Shown piece by piece: positions 57,913 to 64,000 of a stretch of 64,000 nucleotides of DNA (positions within the stretch are counted from its first letter, which is position 1; each line of letters begins with the position of its first letter). Position numbers and translations under genes: made by a program. Below the pieces are notes generated by a model. The model was not told the DNA's origin. It did no database searches and saw only the letters and a program-made list of their open reading frames with translations. The stretch is taken from assembly GCF_002262875.1 (NCBI RefSeq), contig NZ_NKYE01000014.1:62001-126000 (forward strand). The letters run 5' to 3'. The DNA comes from Amycolatopsis antarctica. Its GTDB lineage: Bacteria; Actinomycetota; Actinomycetes; Mycobacteriales; Pseudonocardiaceae.

Positions 57913-58260
57913 GTGACCCGTATCCGACTGAACGAGGACACGAAGCCCTCGTCCGCGCTGGCCGTGGTCCGGGAGACCTGCGAGGTCCGCGGCTACCACT
58001 GGGAGCAGACCGAGCCACTGACAGCGGTCGCCAGCGAGGACGGGCGACCGGTACGCGGGGTCGCGGTCGGCGTCTCCCAGCGGCTGCGCGTCGCCGTCCG
58101 CCTCGACGAGAGCAAACACCGGTTGGTGCTGAGCCAGGAGACACTGGGCGCCGCCTACATCGCCGCTGGGGGGCCGATCATCTATGTTCGGCTCGCCCGG
58201 CGGTTCGGCAAGCTGGTCACCGCCGTCCGGGAGGATCTCGCGGCCGCGACGCTGCTGTGA
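57913..58260 (+). CDS. hypothetical protein upstream of membrane LuxR gene
   Basis: 115-aa soluble protein, not recognised. It starts at GTG 57913 after GAGGAGAGG and reads VTRIRLNEDTKPSSALAVVR... with a basic C-terminal part (YVRLARRFGKLVTAVREDL). No signal peptide, membrane helix or known motif. It precedes a membrane-anchored LuxR regulator by 59 bases on the same strand and may be co-transcribed. The longer ORF from 57853 lacks a matching RBS. Confidence 0.6.
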   Translation: MTRIRLNEDTKPSSALAVVRETCEVRGYHWEQTEPLTAVASEDGRPVRGVAVGVSQRLRVAVRLDESKHRLVLSQETLGAAYIAAGGPIIYVRLARRFGKLVTAVREDLAAATLL

Positions 58261-58319
58261 GGTCGCCCGTCCCCGGCGAGCGCCCGCGGGTCACGACGCC
58301 GATCACGGAGGAGGCCGCG

Positions 58320-59330
58320 GTGAGCGCGAAGAGCGACCGGGAGCTGGGCTGGCAGCTCTGCGGACTGTCGGTCGCGGCGCTCGCCGGTGCGGTGATCGGC
58401 GTGCTCGCGTTCCCCGGAGCCTGGCCGTTCGTCATCGCGATGGCCGCGATCCAGTTGCTGGTGACCGCCCTGGGCAGACTGGCCCCGCGCTACCCGGTGG
58501 GCTGGGCCGCCGCCCTCGCCGCGGTGATCCTCGGCTGCACCCTGACCGACGACCGGCTGGCCGAACTCGCCTACACCGGTGGCATCCCGTGGATCGCCTG
58601 GGGAGTCGCGACCGGGGCGCTGACGCTGTACCGCAACGCGACGGGCTGGGCAGCCATCTTCGTGGGAACGGCGGCGCTGGCGCTGGGCCTCGCGGGCGTC
58701 GTCGGGGTCATGGTCGGCGGGGGCGTCCCGGCGACCCTGGCCGTGCTGGCGTCCAGTGTTCCGTTCCTGCTCGGCGTCCTCGCCGCCGCGATGCTGCACC
58801 TGCGCGACGCCAGGGCCGACCGCGTACGCAGGCCGGAGGACCCGGCGGCAGCCGGAGCCGGGGGCGAGCAAGAGCAGGGACCCGCGCTGCCCGGGACCCT
58901 GGACGCGGCCCGGCGTGCCCTGGCGATCGTCGCCCTGCGCAGTGACGAACTCGAAGCGTCGGCGGAGGATCCGGCGACCCGCCGGGTCGCCGCCGATCTG
59001 CGCGAGGTCGCCGGGCGGGCGCTCACCGGGAAGCCCGCGGGCACCGGATCAGTGGCCCGGATCGAGATCCACGCCCCGGGCGCGGGCGAGGCACCGGCGG
59101 CGTCAGTGGCCGCTCCGCCCGCGACTCCGGAGTTGCCGGAGCTGCCCGACCGCGAGCGGGAAGTGCTGCGGCTGGTGGCCACCGGGGCGTCCAACGCCGC
59201 GATCGGGCGCAGCCTCTACCTCAGCGAGGCGACGGTCAAACAGTACGTATCCAAGCTCATGCGCAGGTTCGGCCGCGGCAACCGCACCGAACTCGCGATC
59301 ATGGCCTCGCGATGGTTCGACGGGGCCTGA
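58320..59330 (+). CDS. membrane-anchored LuxR-type HTH protein
   Basis: 336-aa protein with about six hydrophobic helices in residues 10-160 (WQLCGLSVAALAGAVIGVLA, WPFVIAMAAIQLLVTALGRL, AGVVGVMVGGGVPATLAVLA and others). A charged Ala/Glu linker follows, then a C-terminal LuxR HTH (LPDREREVLRLVATGASNAA then IGRSLYLSEATVKQYVSKLM). No receiver or kinase domain. GTG 58320 has a perfect GGAGGAGG; an earlier GTG at 58257 overlaps the upstream gene but lacks one. A one-component, membrane-tethered regulator is inferred. Confidence 0.82.
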   Translation: MSAKSDRELGWQLCGLSVAALAGAVIGVLAFPGAWPFVIAMAAIQLLVTALGRLAPRYPVGWAAALAAVILGCTLTDDRLAELAYTGGIPWIAWGVATGALTLYRNATGWAAIFVGTAALALGLAGVVGVMVGGGVPATLAVLASSVPFLLGVLAAAMLHLRDARADRVRRPEDPAAAGAGGEQEQGPALPGTLDAARRALAIVALRSDELEASAEDPATRRVAADLREVAGRALTGKPAGTGSVARIEIHAPGAGEAPAASVAAPPATPELPELPDREREVLRLVATGASNAAIGRSLYLSEATVKQYVSKLMRRFGRGNRTELAIMASRWFDGA

Positions 59331-59415
59331 CACCGACAGCACGAGACACCCCGGTACCGGCCGCACGGTCCGGGGCGGGCAACCGATCTCGCGCGCCACT
59401 CACTCGGAGGAACCG

Positions 59416-61074
59416 ATGCCGGCACGGCAGAGAATCGCACCCTGGAAGAAGCGAACGCTGATCGTCGCGTTCGCGGCACTGACGATCGGCTCCGCGGTCA
59501 CGGCGACCTCGTCCGCGGGCGACCCGGACCGTCCACTCGTGCCCACCACCTCCGGCCCGGTCGTGGGCGAGCGGGCCGGGGCGGTCGAGCGCTACCAGGG
59601 GATCCCCTACGCCGCCCCGCCCACCGGCGACCTGCGCTGGGCCTCGCCTCGCGAGCCGCGGCCGTGGACCTCGCCCCGCGAGGCCGCCCAGCCGGGTCCG
59701 GCCTGTCCGCAGCTCGGCAACGAGGGACCGCTGGCGGGAACCAGCGAGGACTGCCTTTCGCTCAACGTCACCACTCCGCGGGCACGTCCCGGCGCGGGCA
59801 AGCCGGTGATGGTGTGGTTGCACGGCGGTAGCAACACCGGCGGCACGAGCTCGCAGACCGACCCGGCACGAATGGCCGATCGTGGTGACGTCGTCGTCGT
59901 GACCGTCAACTACCGGCTCGGCATGCTCGGCTTCTTCAGCCACCCCGGGCTGGAGGGCTCCGGCACGTTCGCGCTCCAGGACCAGCAGGCCGCGCTGCGC
60001 TGGGTGCAGCGCAACGCCGTGTTCTTCGGCGGCGACCCTGGCAAGGTCACGCTGTTCGGAGAGTCCGCGGGCGGGATCGACACCTGCGCCCAGCTCACCT
60101 CCCCGGCCGCACGCGGACTGTTCGGCAAGGTCATTCTGCAGAGCGGCTCGTGCTCCACCGAGATCGCCGCCTATCACGACGGCAGCCAGGTCGTGCTCGA
60201 CCGCGGTGACTTCTGGTCCCCGGTCGAACAGATGCGGAAGGTCGGCGGCGAGGTGGCGGCCGAGCGGGGTTGTGCCACCGAGGACCCGGTGGACTGCCTG
60301 CGCGGGCAGCCCGCCGACGAGCTGGTGGGCGCCTACGACCAGGTCTTCGGGATCGCCTCCGGTACCCCGACGCTGCCGATGCCGCCGGACGAGGCGCTGG
60401 CCGAGGGTCGCTTCCACCGTGTCCCGGTGCTCTCCGGCACCACCCGCGACGAATCCCGGCTGGTCACCGACGTCATCGGGGCGACGAGCGGGCCGATCAC
60501 CCAGGAGCGCCTGGACGAGGTGATCGACCGGACCTTCGGCGAGCACGCCGGCCGGGTACGCGAGACCTACCCGGTCGCGGAGCACGGCAACGATCCCCGG
60601 CTGGCGTTCGCGGCGATGGACACCGACCGGACGTTCGCCTGCACGCAACTGGCCAGTGGACGCGCACTCGCGCGGCACGTCCCCACCTACGGCTACGAGT
60701 TCGCCGACCGCGGCGCACCCACCTACAGCCCCTTCCTCACCGACCTGCCCGCCGGTGCCGCGCACGCCTCCGAGCTGGCGTACCTGTTCGACCTGGAGCT
60801 TGGCCCGTGGGGGCCGGGATTCCAGCAGGTCGAACTCACCGGGCAGCAGCGCGCACTCGGCGACACCATGATCGACGCCTGGACCACCTTCGCCGGTACC
60901 GGAAGGCTCGACTGGGCCCCGCTGCGACCGGACTCGGCCACGGCACCGGTCCGCTCGTTCGCACCCGAAGCCGAGGCGAACGCGCCGATGGACGCCTGGG
61001 CCGCGCATCACTGCGACCTCTGGTCCGGCCTCCCCGGCGGCGCGGGACAGCCGGGCGCCCACTCCGTCCGCTGA
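59416..61074 (+). CDS. type B carboxylesterase, secreted
   Basis: 552-aa esterase. Signal peptide (PARQRIAPWKKRTLIVAFAA then LTIGSAVTATSSA), then YQGIPYAAPPTGDLRW, EDCLSLNV, VMVWLHGGSNTGG oxyanion loop, and the nucleophile GESAGG with Ser near 216. Glu (TTRDESRLVTDV region) and late His (DLPAGAAHASELAYLFD) complete the triad. RBS CGGAGGA before the ATG. The long in-frame extension upstream overlaps the LuxR gene and is not used. Substrate unknown. Confidence 0.92.
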   Translation: MPARQRIAPWKKRTLIVAFAALTIGSAVTATSSAGDPDRPLVPTTSGPVVGERAGAVERYQGIPYAAPPTGDLRWASPREPRPWTSPREAAQPGPACPQLGNEGPLAGTSEDCLSLNVTTPRARPGAGKPVMVWLHGGSNTGGTSSQTDPARMADRGDVVVVTVNYRLGMLGFFSHPGLEGSGTFALQDQQAALRWVQRNAVFFGGDPGKVTLFGESAGGIDTCAQLTSPAARGLFGKVILQSGSCSTEIAAYHDGSQVVLDRGDFWSPVEQMRKVGGEVAAERGCATEDPVDCLRGQPADELVGAYDQVFGIASGTPTLPMPPDEALAEGRFHRVPVLSGTTRDESRLVTDVIGATSGPITQERLDEVIDRTFGEHAGRVRETYPVAEHGNDPRLAFAAMDTDRTFACTQLASGRALARHVPTYGYEFADRGAPTYSPFLTDLPAGAAHASELAYLFDLELGPWGPGFQQVELTGQQRALGDTMIDAWTTFAGTGRLDWAPLRPDSATAPVRSFAPEAEANAPMDAWAAHHCDLWSGLPGGAGQPGAHSVR

Positions 61075-61144
61075 GGACTGCCGGGGTCGACGGTGCCGAG
61101 GTAGCGTCGTCCCAGGCAGAAGCTCCCCGAGCCGAGGTGCGGCG

Positions 61145-61780
61145 ATGACGAACAAGACCGACTTCAAACGGGACCTCGACGCCTATCAGGCGAAACGGGG
61201 CCGGTTCCGGGTCGTGGACGTGCCCGAACTGCAGTACCTGATGATCGACGGGCACGGCGATCCGAACACCTCCCCGGAGTTCGCGGCAGCGGTCGAAGCG
61301 CTCTATCCGGTCGCCTACAAGTTGAAGTTCGCCAGCAAGCGCGAGCTCGGCCGGGACTACGTGGTGATGCCGCTGGAAGGGCTGTGGTGGGCCGAGAACA
61401 TGGATTCCTTCACCGTCTCCCGGGAGAAGTCACGCTGGGACTGGACGTTGATGATCATGCTGCCGGACTGGATCGACGAGGACATGTTCAACACCGCCGT
61501 CGAGCAGGCCGGGGCCCGCAACGCCCCGGCCCGGCTCGCCGACCTCCGCAAACAGACCCTGTCCGAGGGACGGTGCGTGCAGACCCTGCACATCGGCTCC
61601 TACGACGACGAGGCGGACGTGCTCGCCCGGATGCACGAGGAGTTCATCCCCGGCAACGGTTTCCGCATGGTCGGCAAGCACCACGAGATCTATCTCAGCG
61701 ACGCTCGCAAGGTCGCCGCCGAGAAGCGGCGCACCATTCTCCGGCAACCGGTCGGACCCGCGACGGTCCCACCGGGATGA
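61145..61780 (+). CDS. GyrI-like small-molecule-binding domain protein
   Basis: 211-aa stand-alone GyrI-like protein. VVDVPELQYLMIDGHGDPNT, YPVAYKLKFASKRELGRDYV, MPLEGLWWAENMDSF and CVQTLHIGSYDDEADVLARM match the family that sequesters or hydrolyses small ligands. No DNA-binding domain. Cytosolic. Single gene with its own short upstream region; regulator or detoxification role is inferred only. Confidence 0.88.
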   Translation: MTNKTDFKRDLDAYQAKRGRFRVVDVPELQYLMIDGHGDPNTSPEFAAAVEALYPVAYKLKFASKRELGRDYVVMPLEGLWWAENMDSFTVSREKSRWDWTLMIMLPDWIDEDMFNTAVEQAGARNAPARLADLRKQTLSEGRCVQTLHIGSYDDEADVLARMHEEFIPGNGFRMVGKHHEIYLSDARKVAAEKRRTILRQPVGPATVPPG

Positions 61781-61902
61781 CACACCGCCCTGCCGCGTCC
61801 TGCGCCGGGGACAGGGCCCGCCGGACAGTGGGGTTGTCCCCACCCGGATTCCGGGGGCGGGCGTGATCGAGTTCCCCGCGCTCCGCCCAGAGAATCATCG
61901 CC

Positions 61903-63267
61903 ATGTCGACCTATTCGGTACACACACGTTCTGTGTCCCGCCGCGGCCTCGTCCGCGCCACCGCCGCCACCGCCGCGGTGATCGCCCTCGCCGCGTGTGC
62001 CGCACCGGAGGGCGCCGCGTCCGGCAGCGGATCGGCGGCTGCCGTTTCGGACGGTTCCGGAACCGGGCCGGTGGCCGCGATCGAGGACCACGCTCTGCCG
62101 CTGGACCCGGAAGCGCTCGCCGGACTGACCGGTGACGCGCGAGTGGTGGGTCTCGGCGAGGCCAGCCACGGCGGGCGACAGTTCTTCGCGCTCAAGGGCG
62201 AGATGTTCCGGCACTTGGTGACCACCAGGGGATTCACCACCTTCGCCCTGGAAACGAGCTGGAGCACGGGACTGCGGCTCGACGACTACGTCGTGCACGG
62301 CATCGGTGATCCCGCCGCCATCATGGCTGAGGAGTTTCAGGGCCAGTACGTGTTCTGGAACAACGACGACTATCTCGATCTCGTCCGGTGGATGCGCGAG
62401 TACAACCTGGCCCACCCGGCGGAATCGGATCTGCGGTTCGTCGGAAACGATCTCGGTTACCCAGGGCCGGATTCCTTCGACCGAGTCGGCGACTACCTCG
62501 CCGCACACCAACCGGAGCTGGCAGACCGGATCGGCGAACTGTACGCGGATCTGCGGCCCGCGCCCGGAACACAGGCCGGTGCGTGGATGGTCGCGCAACT
62601 CGGCAAGGAACAGCCGCGAAGGGAAGCCGAGGCCGAACGGGCACGCGCGGCCACCGCCCTGATCCGGGAACACGGGACCACGAACCCCGCGCCAGGTCAC
62701 GAATGGGCCCTGCGCAACGCGACGGCGATCGAGCAGAGCTTCACCGGGTACGCCTTTTCGGACGAGCAATTCGCCGAGCGCATGCGATACCGGGACCGGA
62801 CGATGGCGGAGAACACCGCGTGGTGGCTCGAACACGACGCCGGCAGGATCCTGCTCGCGTCCAACAACAGCCACCTCGCCTACACCAGCGCCGATCCGGA
62901 GTTCCCCGAACCGGCGGGGGCGGAACTGCGCAGGCGTCTCGGCGACCGGTACGTCAACGTCGGACTGACGTTCCACCAGGGCAGCATCGGCGCGCTCCCC
63001 GACCCCACTGCGGACCGGCCCGCCACCTACCCCGTGCCGCCCGCACCGGCCGGCCACACCGAGCACACCCTCGACCAGGTCGGCCACCGCGACTTCGCCC
63101 TCGACCTGCGTACCGCCCCGGCGCCCGTGCGCGACTGGTTCACCCCCGCCCGGCCCACCCGGTCCTACGGCCTCTACTGGGCGTCCGAGGCGCCGCGCAC
63201 CGCGCTGCTCGACAGCTACGACGTTCTGGTGCACCTGCACCAGGTCGACGCCGCCCTGCCCCGTTAG
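61903..63267 (+). CDS. erythromycin esterase-family lipoprotein
   Basis: 454-aa protein. N-terminus has a twin-arginine (SRRGLVRATAA, residues 12-22) and a lipobox ending at C32 (VIALAAC), so it is probably exported folded and lipid-anchored. The mature part is an Ere-like hydrolase: GEASHGGRQFFALKGEMFRH near residue 86, FALETSW, FVGNDLGYPG, and NNSHLAYTS. Ere enzymes open the macrolide lactone; most chromosomal homologues have other or unknown substrates, and an extracellular lipoprotein form is not the classical resistance enzyme. Resistance should not be assumed. Confidence 0.85.
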   Translation: MSTYSVHTRSVSRRGLVRATAATAAVIALAACAAPEGAASGSGSAAAVSDGSGTGPVAAIEDHALPLDPEALAGLTGDARVVGLGEASHGGRQFFALKGEMFRHLVTTRGFTTFALETSWSTGLRLDDYVVHGIGDPAAIMAEEFQGQYVFWNNDDYLDLVRWMREYNLAHPAESDLRFVGNDLGYPGPDSFDRVGDYLAAHQPELADRIGELYADLRPAPGTQAGAWMVAQLGKEQPRREAEAERARAATALIREHGTTNPAPGHEWALRNATAIEQSFTGYAFSDEQFAERMRYRDRTMAENTAWWLEHDAGRILLASNNSHLAYTSADPEFPEPAGAELRRRLGDRYVNVGLTFHQGSIGALPDPTADRPATYPVPPAPAGHTEHTLDQVGHRDFALDLRTAPAPVRDWFTPARPTRSYGLYWASEAPRTALLDSYDVLVHLHQVDAALPR

Positions 63268-63296
63268 GCAGGTCCGGCACGTCCGCGACGGTGGCC

Positions 63297-64000
63297 TCAG
63301 CGGGGTCCGGCGGTGAGGGCGGCTTCGTCCAGCGCGGCCAGCTCCTCGTCGCCGAGCCGCAGCGTGGCGGCGAGCGCGTTGGCGTGAACGTGGCGGACGC
63401 TGGTCGAGCCCGGCAGCGGGACCACCGGGTGCTGCCACCGCTCGGCCTGAGCGTGCACCCACGCCAGCGCCACCTGCCCCGCGCTCACGCCGTTCGCGCT
63501 GGCGATGCCGGCCAGGGCGCGGGCCAGGTCCGGTGACGGCGACTCCGAGGTTCCGCCGAGAACGCCGTGCCCGAGCGGAGAGTGGGCGACCAGCGTGACA
63601 CCGAGTTCGGTCAGGGCCGGCACCATCGCCGACTCCACGTCCCGCGAAGCCAGCGACCACTGCTCCTGCACCGCGAGGACCGGGTGCACCGCGTGCGCCC
63701 GGCGGACGTCCTCGGCGGTGACGTTGGACAGCCCGATCGCACGGATCTTGCCGCTGCCGACGAGTCCGGCCATCGCGGTGACGGTCTCCTCGATCGGGGT
63801 TTCCTCACTGCGGTGGTGCAGGTAGTAGAGGTCGATCGTCTCGACGTCCAGGCGGCGCAGACTGGCCTCACAGGAGGCCACCACCGAGGCGGCGTCGGCG
63901 CGGACGCTCCAGTCGTCCCCGGCGCCGCCCCACACCACCCCGAACTTGGTGCACAGGGTGATCTCGTCCCGGCGGCCGGAGATGGTGCGGGCGACCAGTT
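63297..64000 (-). CDS. aldo-keto reductase (partial, 5' end off window)
   Basis: C-terminal 234 residues of an aldo-keto reductase; the frame continues through the right window edge (LVARTISGRRDEITLCTKFG upstream of the first internal GTG). Seen are DLYYLHHRSEETPIEETV, KIRAIGLSNVTAEDVRRAH, VLAVQEQWSLASRD, VAHSPLGHGVLGG and PLPGSTSVRHVHANA, typical of AKR13-like NADPH-dependent enzymes. The nucleotide-binding segment and part of the barrel are complete; catalytic Tyr is outside the window. Substrate unknown. Confidence 0.9.
   Translation of the reverse strand, partial: LVARTISGRRDEITLCTKFGVVWGGAGDDWSVRADAASVVASCEASLRRLDVETIDLYYLHHRSEETPIEETVTAMAGLVGSGKIRAIGLSNVTAEDVRRAHAVHPVLAVQEQWSLASRDVESAMVPALTELGVTLVAHSPLGHGVLGGTSESPSPDLARALAGIASANGVSAGQVALAWVHAQAERWQHPVVPLPGSTSVRHVHANALAATLRLGDEELAALDEAALTAGPR

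Noticed and set aside
1-64000. Mobile elements, prophage genes, tRNA or rRNA
   Set aside because: No transposase, integrase other than Cas1, phage structural gene, attachment-site pair or RNA gene could be recognised by reading both strands.

Overview
The window is high-GC actinomycete chromosome. The NRPS with an MbtH partner, AfsR/SARP regulator, protein O-mannosyltransferase, frequent GTG starts and 4-base ATGA/GTGA overlaps all fit this. The gene set would suit Pseudonocardiales or a related order, but I cannot name a genus. No rRNA, tRNA, insertion sequence or prophage genes were seen.

Layout. (1) 1-13.5 kb, minus strand: a coupled NRPS - MbtH - AMP-ligase operon, with the ligase running off the left edge. 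The NRPS reads C-A-T-E-C-A-T-C-A-T-TE; A1 has a Val-like code (then epimerised), A2 a Thr-like code, A3 is unassigned. (2) 14.2-18.7 kb: a TetR regulator divergent from an SDR / saccharopine-dehydrogenase-like / acyl-CoA-ligase operon, with two repeated operator-like boxes between them. (3) 18.7-19.4 kb: a VapBC-type toxin-antitoxin pair. (4) 19.5-34.5 kb: a complete type I-E CRISPR-Cas locus. Array 1 (32 repeats, read on minus) and array 2 (50 repeats, read on plus) flank the cas3-cse1-cse2-cas7-cas5-cas6e-cas1-cas2 operon, and both leaders face the cas genes. (5) 34.7-36.9 kb: a small membrane protein, an orphan CRISPR repeat, a broken ATP-grasp RiPP maturase and an intact PIMT-like methyltransferase, which look like the decayed end of a graspetide/imiditide-type cluster. 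(6) 37-64 kb: ordinary chromosomal genes. These include two DGPF/ECF42-type sigma factor pairs, a convergent response regulator/histidine kinase pair, a membrane-anchored serine hydrolase, a MerR regulator, a protein O-mannosyltransferase, an AfsR-like regulator divergent from an FMN reductase/MFS pair, an S9 peptidase, a deaminase, a membrane LuxR protein, a carboxylesterase, a GyrI-like protein, an erythromycin-esterase-family lipoprotein and an edge-truncated aldo-keto reductase.

Main discovery candidate: between the array 1 leader and cas3 there is a degenerate repeat - 32-nt pseudo-spacer - degenerate repeat unit (about 21909-22003) ending in a strong hairpin. The pseudo-spacer matches a site about 110 bases upstream (21834-21853) at 16 of its first 20 positions. 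Three of the four mismatches fall at positions 6, 12 and 18, the positions that are flipped out and unpaired in type I-E crRNA. This is the layout of CreTA/CreR-type regulatory crRNAs that send Cascade to a nearby promoter. A 74-aa two-helix membrane ORF with a good ribosome binding site follows it, just before cas3. Array 1 also carries two separate 122-bp two-spacer units, each in exactly three tandem copies.
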